Shown here: positions 50,877 through 62,562 of the stretch, in pieces | How positions within the stretch are numbered: position 1 is the first letter of the stretch | Layout: each line of letters begins with the position of its first letter | Assembly: GCF_020080835.1 (NCBI RefSeq) | Contig: NC_058164.1 | Location: 13,090,142 to 13,154,141, forward strand | DNA: 64,000 bases | Source of the DNA: Cotesia glomerata | Lineage: Eukaryota > Arthropoda > Insecta > Hymenoptera > Braconidae | Direction of reading: 5' to 3' | Notes under the pieces: generated by a model | Database searches by the model: none | Seen by the model: only the letters and a program-made list of their open reading frames with translations | Told to the model about the DNA's origin: nothing | Translations under genes and position numbers: made by a program

Positions 50877-51224
50877 TCTATATATATATAAGCGAAATAC
50901 CACTCACTCATCACGAGATCTCCGAAACTATTCGCCCGATTGACTTGAAATTTAGCATAGTTACTCCATTCGTGATGTAGACGCTCACTAAGAACGGATT
51001 TTACGCAATTCCTAGCCAAAATGAATTTTTCGTCTACCATCACATATGCCCTCCCCTCCCCTCCCTCTCATTCTTCTCCTCCCCTCCCGTGCCCTATAAT
51101 CTTTCCCCTTCCCTATATCTCTCTCTTTTTTTGGGAGCGAAATATCATTTTGACCCTCTAATCTAAGAAACCATCAGTGGCACCCGTAAATTATCGAACT
51201 CAACCCCCCTACAACCACCCACGC

Positions 51225-51372
51225 TAATCAACCTTTGCCATGGTTACCATTGTCATGGTTATCGTTGCCATGGTTACCGTTGCTATGGTTACCGTTGCCG
51301 TGGTTACCGTTGCCATGGTTACCGTTACCATGGTTGCCGTTACCATGGTTACCGTTATCATGGTTACCGTTG
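51225..51372. repeat. 15-bp minisatellite (GGTTACCGTTGCCAT)n
   Basis: About ten imperfect units. Both strands are open across it (Asn-Gly-Asn-His-Gly on the minus strand), which reflects the 15-bp period, not a protein. Confidence 0.9.
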
Positions 51373-51772
51373 CTATAATAACTGTCAAAATGATTGATTT
51401 TAAATTTTATCGATTGACTGTTGGGACAGTAGGAATTCATAATCATACGTTTTTTAAGAAAGAATAGCTAAATCATTAATAACTGAAATAACTTATATGT
51501 ATTGGAATAATCATGAAGGATGAACTCGATTATATCATAACACAGATAAATTAAACATAAATATTATCAAGTTGATATTGTTAAATGATTATACTGATTT
51601 TAATGATTAAAATTAAAATGGTAAATTGTGTCTGATGCGTCTTCTCTAAAATTTTACAACGATATCGTTAAATTATTATAAAAAAAGGTCGATTTAAGAT
51701 AATTTCTAATAAAATGAGTAATAATAAATATATTTCTTAATACCACTTAATTTGTTATGAATTTATTAATAA

Positions 51773-52560
51773 CTAGCTGATACCCGCCCGCTTCGATAGG
51801 AATACAATAAATTTTTATGGTGTAACCTAGATGAAAAATATAAACAAAATGGTTAATTTCAAAAAGATAATGAATATAAATTTTGAATTAGAGAAAAGTG
51901 ATTGTTTGTGATGACCGGTGTTAGCGAGTATTAAATATATGAGAAAAGTATTTTATTATTAACATTTATTAAAATTAAAAAAATTATTGACATTTTTTAA
52001 AATTAAATAATACTATGAAGCGGAAAAGAATAGGAGTTACGGATAATTATTACGTGAATCGTTCCAACATTCACGTAACAGAATAATTGGAGGAGGAAGA
52101 GATTGAGAAAGAAATAGGAAGGACCTTCTTAATAAGAGTTTACAGAATATGCGAGAAAAATTCAGATAGCTCGGACAGGGATTCGAACCCAGAACCTTCC
52201 GGTGACATGTCGGCTACTCTACCATTTGACCTATCCGGTCTAGACTAAATGTTTAGGATAACATTATTATAATGGGAACGCATCTCACTACACAGTACGT
52301 CATGGGTGATGCGGAAATCTGTCTAATGACAGATTTACTGACTAACTGACCCATTGATTGATTGATTATTAATAATAAAATACTTTTCTCATATATTTAA
52401 TACTCAAGCTAACACCGGTTATCATAAACAATCACTTTTCTCTAATTCAAAATTTATATTAATTATCTTTTTGAAATTAATCATTTTGTTTATATTTTTC
52501 ATCTAGCTTACAACTTAACAATTTATTGTATGCCCAGCGAAGCCTGTGGGTCTCGGCTAG
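51773..52560. repeat. inverted repeat of two Helitron 3' ends
   Basis: The arms 51773-51961 and 52374-52560 are inverted copies at roughly 90% identity by eye (for example GAGAAAAGTGATTGTTT). Each ends in a Helitron CTAG-T terminus facing outward. The loop of about 410 bp holds the tRNA-like sequence. Confidence 0.8.
52168..52240 (-). tRNA. tRNA-like sequence, probably a tRNA-derived SINE head or pseudo-tRNA
   Basis: Exactly 73 nt on the minus strand with a perfect B box (GGTTCGAATCC), a recognisable A box (TAGGTCAAATGG) and T arm. The acceptor stem pairs at only five of seven positions (GACCGGA with TCCGAGC), and the anticodon arm is poorly paired (CCG...CGG around ACATGTCAC), so an intact gene is unlikely. 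No CCA is encoded. Confidence 0.5.

Positions 52561-52564
<4 letters not shown>

Positions 52565-52631
<67 letters not shown>
52565..52631. repeat. (TA)n microsatellite
   Basis: More than 30 TA units directly after the Helitron 3' end. Confidence 0.95.
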
Positions 52632-52634
<3 letters not shown>

Positions 52635-53495
52635 AACGTGGTAGATTTTTTATTCAACGCCCAATACTTGGGGTATTATGGCCTTCCAGGCTCGAATCCA
52701 ACGTCGTGAATGTTATGTGTGAATGAATGAAAATTTTACTAATTTTTATGAATTATTTTGTATAAATACGTAACGCTGGGCGAGTAACGAAGACAGAGGG
52801 AGTCAGAGCGAGTACGAGGCTATGCATTGGAGCGACAAGGATAGAGCTACGACGATAATAAGCGAGTACCGAAGCGAGCGAGGCACCGAGCGGTGTAAGC
52901 ACCCGAGAGGTCTGAGGACAATCGACGCTGCATTGCCGCACGTTCCAATACGACCATCACCATCGATGACAGTTGGTTAGTCAGTACTGCAGTAGCAGAG
53001 CTGACTAAAGACTGTCGTGGAGGTCCGTTGACTGTTATACGGACCTATATCAACTATCGACGGGAATCAATTCCAATGGAAATAAAGACTAGCGCCACCA
53101 ACTTCAACGAAGGAAGAAGCGGGTACTTCTCTATGAGGAAGAAGATTCGAGGCTGGACTGTTGACGGATTCGGACGCGCTTTTGCCCGCTCCGCAACCTA
53201 AAGTTAATTTCGAAGTATTATCGCGATTTTGTTCACTTAAAATTAATTGATAAATTGTATTGAAGTATTTATTTTTTTTAAAATAATTTATTTATCGAGT
53301 CGACCGCATGAAGCTTTTCCGAGCTGCTACGATGAGGACGACGCTCAATTGCTTGGTTAGCCGACGTTCTTGTTCAGTGTTGAATCCAGCGTTTCGAGTC
53401 CACGTTGTAATTTTTTAAAATATTTTGATTAACAAAATAATACGCGAGGATTCAACGCTTTACGATTATTTTTTTTGTAATGCTGTTGTTACATA
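52632..53495 (+). repeat. candidate LTR, unassigned retrotransposon
   Basis: Begins TGTAACGTGG and ends GTTGTTACA, giving a TGTAAC/GTTACA inverted terminus. TATAAATA at about 52760 and AATAAA at about 53083 fit a U3-R arrangement. No primer site of the TGG type follows and no clear duplication flanks it, so it may be a decayed solo LTR or the true end may lie further on. Confidence 0.4.
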
Positions 53496-54482
53496 GTGTG
53501 ATTTTTGATGTATGAATGCGAGTGTGAGAAATAAAATTGAGGTGACGACGTTTTAAATTTGGTTTAAAATTAAGAGAAACGTTAAGTCACGATGTTTTAA
53601 TAATTTTGTTAAAAGTTAATATCGACTTCCGACGTATATTTTGTTAAATAAATTTTTATTTTTTTCTGTTAAATTCTTCTGAATTTATTTCGAGTAATTT
53701 TAAGAATTTTCGTTTAGTTTGCTGTCCTATTTTTTAACAACGAGTATTTCAGCATGGCCCGCCACTCTGAGGAAGAGGTAAGAGCTAGCCGAAGTCGCAG
53801 TAGTAATTAATTGGAGATCATTCTCCTGGCGCCCTTTTTTTAATAATAATTCTCTTTTTTAGTAAGCCAAAAATTTCCAATATAAACGGTGAGCCTGGCT
53901 TGGTTAATCCCCGGGTCAGGCAAAACCACGTTATAATATATATATATATATCGGAGATAATATCGAGCTGGGTTTTCCTAGAGATAGGGAAATTCCCAAT
54001 ATTTTAGTTTGCCTGTTAGTTTTAAGCAAAATTGTAAAGCATAGAATATTTAATAATCATTTATAACTTAAGCCGATTATAATTTTTATAGTTATGGCAA
54101 TGGGATTGAGTCTGGAGTGACAATGGTCACCAAACGTAGCTGAGGTCACAGGATAGAAGTAAAAAGTATACAGTTAAAGATATCGACAGACAATAAGGGC
54201 TGTCGAAATATTTTTTGAGAGAAGAAGTACTTAGGGTACTGAGACGAGGAGTTCTCGTTGAGCATTGATCAAGTAAAGACATCGAATATATCCTGCTGAC
54301 CCCGGATTCATTCTCGGTCTCATTCCCCAGCGCTTTTACCTTGTATATTAATTATATTTGGATAATTAATTGTAGTATTGTTTATACAAGTTAGCGTATA
54401 TTTTAATTATTCTAAATTAATAAATAATTGAATAAACGAATCCAATGGACTGTACTAACGCCCCTAATAATGCTTTTCCGAC

Positions 54483-54519
<37 letters not shown>

Positions 54520-55399
54520 TAATACGGTAAACGAGGACGATTTCGCATATATATATCGGTCTTCGGGGACATTTTTCGGCTACGAGGACGGTACCCAAAG
54601 ACGATCACGATTATCACGGGCTTCGAGGACCGTACCCGAAGCCGAATTAGGAAAATATGTTTAATACGGACTTCGAGGACTTCAATATTTACTTAAGACA
54701 AAACCGTTTACTTGTGAATTGAGGTGATTATTATCGGTTAAGGCTTATCGAGTCTCATCACATAGTCTTATAAAATTAAAATCTACAAGCTTTTATTTTA
54801 TCAAGAGATTATGAACAATTTCAGAGTAATTCCTAAAAATATTTAAAAAATTATCAACTTATGATATGGTTTTAACTCACTAGAATTTTTTCTCAAATTC
54901 TTTTGAATTTTCTCAGAATATCAATAAACTAAGTGGTTTGTTTCTTTGAAGATTTATTTTTCTTTCATTAAGAAAAACTCTTTGAAAATGGATCTTTAAT
55001 TTTGCGACGTTTAATTATTATAATTTTTATAAAATTTTCATGTTTTCATAAAATTTGATGCTTTGCTATTTCATTTCTTTTTTTTTTTTTTTTTTTTTTG
55101 ATACAGATCATAAGTAATTGAGAAAAAATTGTAATATTTAAAAACTTAGTTGTTGAATTTCATTAGAATTCGAAATAAAGGATTTTGAAATTTAAAACTT
55201 GATAAAAACTTGATGAAAAATAATAAATAAGAAAGTAACAGTCTTAGTTGTGAAAATTGATAAAATAGTAACAGTCCTAGTCGTTAATAATGTAAGATAG
55301 AAAAATATTTCAAAACCAAAAATCATACAAAATTTAATCGTACAATCAAAAATTTAGAATTTGCGGAAATAAGAGAAACTCTTATCGACAAATAGAAAA
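53496..55399. other. region without a convincing gene
   Basis: One exon-like block reads TATTTCAG, then ATGGCCCGCCACTCTGAGG at 53754, then donor GTAAGAG, followed by a stop. It could be the leader exon of the retroelement whose LTR candidate precedes it. Around 54530-54690 there are recurring CTTCGAGGAC/CTACGAGGAC words. The rest is AT-rich. Confidence 0.35.
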
Positions 55400-57591
55400 T
55401 AATTGTATGAATTAGTTGAGAGGATATTTCTCAAGAAGAACGTTGCCAATTTTGTGCACGTGGACATTATCATATAGAATCAAGTGCCTGATAGTGAATA
55501 TATATCGATTAACGAATCATCCCCGAACACAGATATATATAAATTATGGGTCCTCGAACTCAACTATATATCAGCGGAGGTCTCTGGAATCAGATATATA
55601 TCTCGCAAGAGACGAATGATTACTGACTGAGAAAACGTGGCAGTTTCAAATTTTTAAGCTTGAAACTAATCATTTAAAATTAAAAGTCATTCAATCATCA
55701 ACTTCTAAACAATACTAGATAATTCCCTGAGTACACTATTTACAATTCGAGTGGGAAAATTTTACAAGAGTTTACGTTTACGGATTTGATTATATGTTTA
55801 CTTAGATTGAATGAAAAATCACATTTTTCAATGAATATCTCGATTACGTGATCTACTTGATAATTGTGTCAATGTGAGAATTATCTGTCGAGCCCAAGTA
55901 TGCATCTTTTTCCACTCAGACCTTATATCTAGTAAACTCGAAAAAAAACCTAAAAAAAATTATAAAAACTGTTAAAAAAAACTTGAAACAATTTTGTACA
56001 AATGTATTGTTCATTTTGTTTTAATTATTCAAATGGAAATTTCTCAGAAATAGCGTTGCCAATTTTGTGCGCGTGGATATTACCATCTGGAATCAGGTCC
56101 CTGATAGTGAATATATATCGATTGACGAATCGTCCCCGAACCCAGATATATATAAATTATTGGTCCTCGAACTCAACTATATATCAGCGGAGGTCTCTGA
56201 AATCAGATATATATCTCGCAAGAGACGAATGATTACCGACTGAGAAAACGTGGCAATTTCAAATTTTGAAGCTTGGAACTAATCATTTCAAATTGAAAGT
56301 CATTCAATCATCCACTTCTTAACAATACTAGATAATTTCCTGAGTACACTATTTACGATTCGAGTGGTAAAATTTTACAAGAGTTTACGTTTACGGATTT
56401 GATTATATGTTTACTTAGATTGAATGAAAAATCACATTTTTCAATGAATATCTCGATTACGTGATCTACTTGATAATTGTGTCAATGTGAGAATTATCTG
56501 TTGAGCCCAAGTATGCATCTTTTTCCACTCAGACCTTATATCTAGTAAACTCGAAAAAAAACTTAAAAGAAATATAATACTGGTCAAAAATCTTGAAACA
56601 ATTCCGTACAAATGTATTGTTCATTTTGTTTTAATTATTCAAATGGAAATTTCTCAGAAATAGCGTTGCCAATTTTGTGCGCGTGGATATTACCATCTGG
56701 AATCAGGTCCCTGATAGTGAATATATATCGATTAACGAATCGTCCCCGAACCCAGATATATATAAATTATTGGTCCTCGAACTCAACTATATATCAGCGG
56801 AGGTCTCTGAAATCAGATATATATCTCGCAAGAGACGAATGATTACCGACTGAGAAAACGTGGCAATTTCAAATTTTGAAGCTTGGAACTATAATCATTT
56901 CAAATTGAAAGTCATTCAATCATCCACTTCTTAACAATACTAGATAATTCCCTGAGTACACTATTTATGATTCGAGTGGTAAAATTTTACAAGAGTTGAC
57001 GTTTACGGATTTGATTATAAGTTTACTTAGATTGAATGAAAGATCACATTTTTTTAATGAATATCCCGATTACGTGATCTACTTGACAATTTTGTCAATG
57101 TGAGAATTATTTGTCGAGCCCAAGTATGCATCTTTTTCCACTCAGACCTTATATCTAGTAAACTCGAAAAAAAACTTAAAAGAAATATAATACTGGTCAA
57201 AAATCTTGAAACAATTCCGTACAAATGTATTGTCCATTTTGTTTTAATTATTCAAATGGAAATTTCTCAGAAATAGCGTTGCGCCAATTTTAGTGCGCGT
57301 GGATACCATCTGGAATCTTGGAGTCCCCTGATGAGTGAATATATATCGATTAACGAATGCGTCCCCGAACCCAGAATATATATAAATTATTGGTCCTCGA
57401 ACTCGAAAAACTTCTTATATATCAAAGCGGGAGTGTCCTGCTCAAATCAGATATATATCTCGCAAGAGACAGAATCGATTACCGACTTTGAGAAAACGTG
57501 GCAATTTCAAATTTTGAAGCGATGGAACTATAATCATTTACAAGTGAAGTCATTCAATCATCAACTTCTAAAACAATACTAGATAATTTCC
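55400..57591. repeat. ~611-bp tandem repeat array (3.5 units)
   Basis: The anchor CGTTGCCAATTTTGTG occurs at about 55441, 56054 and 56664, and in corrupted form near 57276, spaced 613, 610 and 612 bp. Each unit holds a TATATATCGATTRACGAATC block and an AGATATATATCTCGCAAGAG block. Small 60-80 codon frames repeat with the unit and are not considered genes. The last unit has many single-base insertions before the gap. Confidence 0.9.
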
Positions 57592-57691
57592 NNNNNNNNN
57601 NNNNNNNNNNNNNNNNNNNNNNNNNNNNNNNNNNNNNNNNNNNNNNNNNNNNNNNNNNNNNNNNNNNNNNNNNNNNNNNNNNNNNNNNNNN
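57592..57691. other. assembly gap of 100 N
   Basis: Exactly 100 unknown bases, the usual placeholder for a gap of unknown size, located at the end of a tandem array. Confidence 0.99.
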
Positions 57692-58271
57692 TTCATCTAG
57701 AATGAAGGATAAAGTCTTTTGGATTCCTCCATGAAGAGTTTTTTGATGAGCTTTATCAATGATCATCTTAGTCAGTGGAGAATTTCGAGGAAGAATAGCT
57801 GGATGTTTGGCACCAAATGGCAAGTGAGATGATTCTAATCTTCCTCCTACTCGGAATCCCTTGTGAATCGATAAAAGGTGTTAATCTTACTAGAGGATTA
57901 GAGTTGGACAGATGTTCTCCTCTGGATAGTTGTTTGATTTCTTGATTGAAGGCATGTTGTTGCGTTATCTTGACCCAGTAGAATTTAGCGTCGTTTAATT
58001 CTTGTACAGTGATTGGCACAGTCTTAAGATTTGCTGCTTTCTTCCGTAATCTTAGAATGAATCTTCTACAAAGGGCAGTGATACGAAGTAGTCGAGTTAA
58101 ATTATGATAAATGCGATTTAGTTGATCAAATGGTTTCGGTGTTGTTCTCCGAAGAAACTCTTCAATTGACATAGGTATAAGTTTGGTTGTCATTACTTTA
58201 ATTGGACGTTCTTCCAGATTATCGTTGATCGTTGGAATTGTTGAACCATTAGGCCATGATGATGATGACTG
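57692..58271 (-). pseudogene. fragment of a different BEL/Pao Pol
   Basis: Minus-strand frames encode the region between RNase H and integrase: VRLTPFIDSQG, then, after a one-base shift near 57853, RVGGRLESS, KHPAILPRNSPLT and HQKTLHGGIQKT. It is homologous to but clearly diverged from the two BEL copies in this window (which read RHSPLTSILIDDSH). It is cut by the gap on one side and by an LTR retrotransposon insertion at 58272 on the other. Confidence 0.85.
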
Positions 58272-59746
58272 TGTCACAGGGTTTTTATTCCCTGTGTGCG
58301 TCCCTCCCTGCGCCTAAATTTGGCAACAGATCCACACTCGGTGTGTCTCTGAATTTATTATTTTATATTGATTTATGAATTTATTTATTGAATTTAATAT
58401 TATTAGTATTATTTATATTTGAAATTTCTAATATTATGGTTATTAATTCAAGAATTAATTTTATCTTTATTTCATCATTTATAATGAATTATTTGTAATT
58501 TATTATTATTATTATTATTTGTGTGCATTGCCGTAAATCATTGGCATATAGTACCTAATTTTACTATGAGTGATAAATCATAGCCTTTACTCGCACGGGT
58601 GAGGCCCTACAATATCGATCGCGAGCAAAGAGTTCATTGAATTGGGGAAAATGGCTAGAGAGGCCCTTGTTGTCGAACACGAGGCCTCGAACGGTTTACG
58701 GTGACAAAAATTGAGCAGACACGCGGTGGCCCGCTTGGTGTGAGGTATGCACGCGGGACCTCCGCTATTGTAAGGAGTGTGGATTTAGTGCCTTGGTTTG
58801 AGTTTCCTTTTCTGGTGAGTACTCACAAGTTGAGATCAATTAATATCCGCACACCGCTGTCTCCTGGCTTAAATAAGTTATTCTTTAACTGACCAACTAA
58901 AATCACTATCGATTGATCGGGTCGATCCCGTAGCGAGTAAGGGTTATCATAAGGGAATATTTGTACCTGTCCCGAAAGCCGCGTGTTGGGTCCTCGATAC
59001 GGCCAGCAATTTTTTATAATTATTATTGCCAAATTAGGTTTATTATTTTGCGTCATTGACAATTATTATTGTCAAACATTAACTATCATTTCAAGTAGTA
59101 TTTTCAAGCGCAATTCAGATTTAATATTCTTAAATTTTAATTACTGTTACGATTATTGTTTTGATTGCGGTTATTATTATTCTCGAACGCAATATTGTAA
59201 AATAAGTGGAAGAAAAATTTATATGTTAATCACGAATTCCATCAAGGATTTATTTTGTTATTTAAAGGATAAATTTAGTTTTAAGTAACTTCGTTATTGA
59301 ATAAATAATTTATTTATTTTTATTGAAATTTTCTGATCCATTAATAATTAATGTATGAAAGCTGATTCCCGGATTCTTTTCCTATGACTCATCTTCCTAT
59401 CTTAGTCAAATAATCTAGGATATTAGCTTATAATTATTTAGTTATTATTTTTGATTCCAAATAATATACTAATCTCGACTTTGATTATTTCGTGGTTTAT
59501 TTTTCATTCTCATTAATTTAAATCGTTAATTGATCGTCCGGCGCGGCCCCTGGAATTTTTATTATTTTTGGTGATTTTCATAAAAAAAAAATTACCTGGC
59601 GTCCAAATGTGCACTAACCCAGCCTGAGGGGTTTCCGGATTAATTTTATTATATGTTTAAAAAGGGCGAGCGTAAAATACCCTACCCAGCCGATATCTCC
59701 GCCATCGGTCGAATTTAGTTAAATTTTGGGGAAAAGTATTGTTACA
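58272..59746 (+). repeat. 5' LTR of the Gag-only element
   Basis: Starts TGTCACAGGGTTTTTATTCC and ends AAAAGTATTGTTACA. Matches 62563-64000. Small frames inside (for example at 58701) recur in the other LTR and are not genes. Confidence 0.92.
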
Positions 59747-59765
59747 TGGTGCCCAACGTGGGGCC
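59747..59765 (+). promoter_or_regulatory. primer binding site, tRNA-Lys type
   Basis: TGGTGCCCAACGTGGGGCC directly after the LTR. It differs by one base from TGGCGCCCAACGTGGGGC, the site used with tRNA-Lys(1,2) in known retroelements. Confidence 0.8.
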
Positions 59766-60779
59766 AGGGAACCATTAATCAATTATTTATTTATTTGATA
59801 CCCGGGCGATAATTGCGGGGAGCGATTTATTGAAATAAATGCGAATGAAATTTAAGCGTTTTGTACAGGCAGGTCCGAAAGAGTAGAGTTGGAAAAGGAC
59901 AGAAAGCGTCGAGCGTTTGTCTAGCGAAAGAAATTCCGAAGCAGTGACGTCATTCGGCTTACTTGTCACTGCATCGAGCTATCGGCGATTCTTCTTTCCA
60001 CACTTCTTACTAGAAATTCGAGAGTTACTAATATTATTTTTATTTAAAATAAAATTTAATCTCTTGTATTTAAAATTAAAATTTATTTGTTTGATTACGG
60101 CCTTTATTAAAGTTGTAATTACCAACGCCGAGGGTAATCATCATTAGTTAATTATTTAAGTTGACTAGGATCGCAAAATTAGAATAATTATTGTACATCG
60201 TGGAATCGAGTTCTGAATCACCGAGCAAATTTGTCGATTCGTATCGAGTACAAGCGATTAATATTTTCAACGTGAAGATTTCAGCGAGCATCGTCTGTTT
60301 GTCGACGTTAAGTTTTGGTCGATGACGTTACGCGGGACTGACTAGCTTGCCGCTCTCGGGTAGTCTCTCATTCTACCGTTCGCACCGCAGTCCCAGCGGA
60401 TTATTATTATTATCGTTGTCACCGAAAATAATCTTTGTATTTATTTAATCCGAAAATACTTTTCTATTAATAAATTGTCGTTTGAAATAATTATTTTGTT
60501 TCGGATTAAATAATTAGACTTAAGTAATCATCGTCGTGATTTAATTTATACTTATATTTTAAACACGTAGTAAACGCTTTAAGTGATAATTGAGTTGATT
60601 TAATACTACGTTTTGAATTTATTTGGTTATTATAATTATTTTTCTGTATTTATAAATCGGTTTTCTTTATATTATTATTATTCGTCATCGGTTGACTCAA
60701 ATTCATTGGAATTTTCTTTATTATTTGTCACCGTTTGACTATTATCGACTTTTGTATTTAATTTTCATTTTGGAATTAA
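59766..60779 (+). other. leader of the Gag-only element
   Basis: About 1 kb, AT-rich, no convincing ORF. It may include packaging signals; nothing specific is visible. Confidence 0.5.
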
Positions 60780-60818
60780 GTGGTCCCCTGGTTGATTTCA
60801 ATTGTAAATAAAGGCAAC

Positions 60819-61961
60819 ATGAAATCAATGTTAGCCAGGTTTCGCGAAATTGGCGAGTTGGAAGGCTGGAACGGCAATCAACGTTCGACTTGCGATAGTG
60901 GAATTTCACATTTAGATGAATCGATGGATTCTAGTCCCCAAACCGATCGAAACATTATAAAGACTGACCCAGTTCATAATCCCTCGCCAACGATGGACCA
61001 AACTTGGTTGATGACTGGCCTCGAATTGCCAATAAGTCAGTTAAGACTTTTTCTTTCTGGCTCGGGCTTATCATCTATAGGAAATTTAGACACACTTCAA
61101 GACCGCTTGATTCGCTATCAGGAGCACAAATATAAAATACCAGGAGTGCGTTGGGATCCTGCCGTGGATGAGACGAGTCCCCCTGATGATGATCTAGAGT
61201 CAACTTTGCCTTCGGAGAGGTCTGAAATCGTTGAAACAGGAAAACTTGTCGAAATCGCCGTCGATATTAACCAAACAAGTCAATCGTCGATCCAAAGTTC
61301 TTGTCAGGATTTAATTGAACGCGTCGATGAAATTTTAAGTTCAAGCAGTTGCCTAATCCAAAAGTTGGCTTCCAGTGGAGGTTTTGCGAAGCATGAGAGT
61401 TTTGAGTCACTGGACGTAACACCTCAACGAGAGCTCGTGACTTACCCGAGTATCTCAAAGGAGGAGGTGTTGAACAGTGATGGCTTGCATTCAGCGCGCA
61501 AAGATGAACTCGTGAATGACCCGAGTTCCACAGTGGATGGAGTGCTGCTGGATCATGCGAGTAATACTGCTGGCCCACCGATGGATAATAAGGATGAGTC
61601 TGCAATTTGTGAATCGGCTATGGATCAATTCGTGACACGTCAAGACTTAGATGTTGCTGTACGAAAGTTGGAATCGAAGATAGATAATTGCTTCACCAGA
61701 CTTCAGCAAATGATAATGGATAAGATGACGACGAGAGTAAACTATCAAGAGGACACAAGCCGAGTGGTAAATGACCAAAAGTTAGAAAGTCAAAGTGACT
61801 CAGGGGTCGATTGTGAATCCAAGGTTCCTAGTAGAGATTCAGCGCCTCTCAAGGACTCAGATAATCGTGTATTTAGACGACGTCGCAGGAGGTATTGTAA
61901 TGATTTGAAGAAACCCAGCGACGGTACAATTATCAGTGACGAGGCTGTGCACATAATTTGA
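60819..61961 (+). CDS. Gag-like protein with a SAP-like motif
   Basis: The ATG at 60819 (MKSMLARFREI) gives about 380 residues; the frame is open 13 codons further upstream without a clear ATG. Near residues 65-100 is a SAP-like helix-extension-helix (ISQLRLFLSGSGLSSIGNL), a motif seen in some insect retrotransposon Gags and in chromatin-binding proteins. Central regions are acidic and Ser-rich; a coiled-coil-like stretch (VAVRKLESKIDNCF) follows. The C terminus is basic (VFRRRRRRYCNDLKK), suitable for RNA binding. It ends at TGA 61959-61961 and overlaps the next frame in the -1 register. Gag identity is inferred from position between primer site and tract. Confidence 0.6.
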   Translation: MKSMLARFREIGELEGWNGNQRSTCDSGISHLDESMDSSPQTDRNIIKTDPVHNPSPTMDQTWLMTGLELPISQLRLFLSGSGLSSIGNLDTLQDRLIRYQEHKYKIPGVRWDPAVDETSPPDDDLESTLPSERSEIVETGKLVEIAVDINQTSQSSIQSSCQDLIERVDEILSSSSCLIQKLASSGGFAKHESFESLDVTPQRELVTYPSISKEEVLNSDGLHSARKDELVNDPSSTVDGVLLDHASNTAGPPMDNKDESAICESAMDQFVTRQDLDVAVRKLESKIDNCFTRLQQMIMDKMTTRVNYQEDTSRVVNDQKLESQSDSGVDCESKVPSRDSAPLKDSDNRVFRRRRRRYCNDLKKPSDGTIISDEAVHII

Positions 61962-62440
61962 CTACGGAGTACACAAAGGGTGAAGATGCATCGAGTAAAG
62001 CGAGCTCGTCGACAGTCAATTCGGATTCAAGTGACCAGAAGGACGGTTCGAGTGATGCCAAGTCAGAAGTTGCTAAAAAGAGGAAGCGTCGCAGGAGAAG
62101 ACGATCCTCTAAGAAGACTGAGACATCAAGAGCGCCGGTGGTCGTGAGCAATGTCGTCGATTTTTCTCAAAGATTTGTGTATGATCGTTATGTACACAGC
62201 AAAGTTAATCCTCGTAGGTGTGTGCCGGAAAATAGATTCGAGATTAGATATGAATTAGCAAATCGCTGCGTAGGCCCGCGTTGGGAAGTTCCGTGTGGTA
62301 GGAGCGATAGGCCGCGAGCGTTTGCGTGCGATTGTAAAATAGACTATTGCCCTGTACCTTGCAATTATTTTAATACATTGTCGCGAGGAAGGACAAGTTA
62401 TAATTTAAATAGATATAATACTAGTTTACATGATAGTTAA
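61958..62440 (+). CDS. second frame of the Gag-only element (basic, Cys-rich)
   Basis: Overlaps the end of the Gag-like frame in the -1 register and starts without ATG, so it would need a -1 frameshift or be a decayed continuation. About 160 codons: Ser/Lys/Asp-rich start, a strong basic cluster (KKRKRRRRRRSSKK) resembling a nuclear localisation or RNA-binding signal, and a Cys-rich end (CDCKIDYCPVPC). No known domain recognised. It stops about 120 bp before the 3' LTR, so the usual Pol is entirely absent. Confidence 0.5.
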   Translation: MTTEYTKGEDASSKASSSTVNSDSSDQKDGSSDAKSEVAKKRKRRRRRRSSKKTETSRAPVVVSNVVDFSQRFVYDRYVHSKVNPRRCVPENRFEIRYELANRCVGPRWEVPCGRSDRPRAFACDCKIDYCPVPCNYFNTLSRGRTSYNLNRYNTSLHDS

Positions 62441-62552
62441 AAATTTTGGTTTTGAGCTGGAGACACGGGTGGGCGTGGTAATTGATCATGCGGCTTGTGA
62501 GGTCGCGTTTGTTTTCGCCCATGATTAATTTTTACAAAATTAACCATTGTCT

Positions 62553-62562
62553 GGCAGGGGGG
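62553..62562 (+). promoter_or_regulatory. polypurine tract
   Basis: GGCAGGGGGG immediately before the 3' LTR start, the expected primer site for plus-strand DNA synthesis. Confidence 0.7.

Larger units (their letters stand above)
50877..52560 (+). mobile_element. non-autonomous Helitron with a duplicated, inverted 3' end
   Basis: The 5' end TCTATATATATATAAGCG follows an A, and the Helitron-type region TTCGCCCGATTGACTTGAAA comes after it. The 3' end is CCCAGCGAAGCCTGTGGG followed by TCTCGGCTAG then T (52560). A second 3' end in opposite orientation lies at 51773. No coding region; the interior carries a minisatellite and a tRNA-like segment. It may be one chimeric element or two nested ones. 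Confidence 0.6.

Noticed and set aside
51228..51467. Gly-Asn-His repeat protein
   Set aside because: 15-bp minisatellite open in both strands; no start context or flanking coding sequence.
55416..56842. Repeated 67-76 codon frames
   Set aside because: They recur with the 611-bp tandem unit, have no domain, and are not preserved in the first and last units.
58701..58892. Small frame conserved in two places (also at 62996)
   Set aside because: Both copies lie in the two LTRs of one element, so conservation only reflects LTR duplication.
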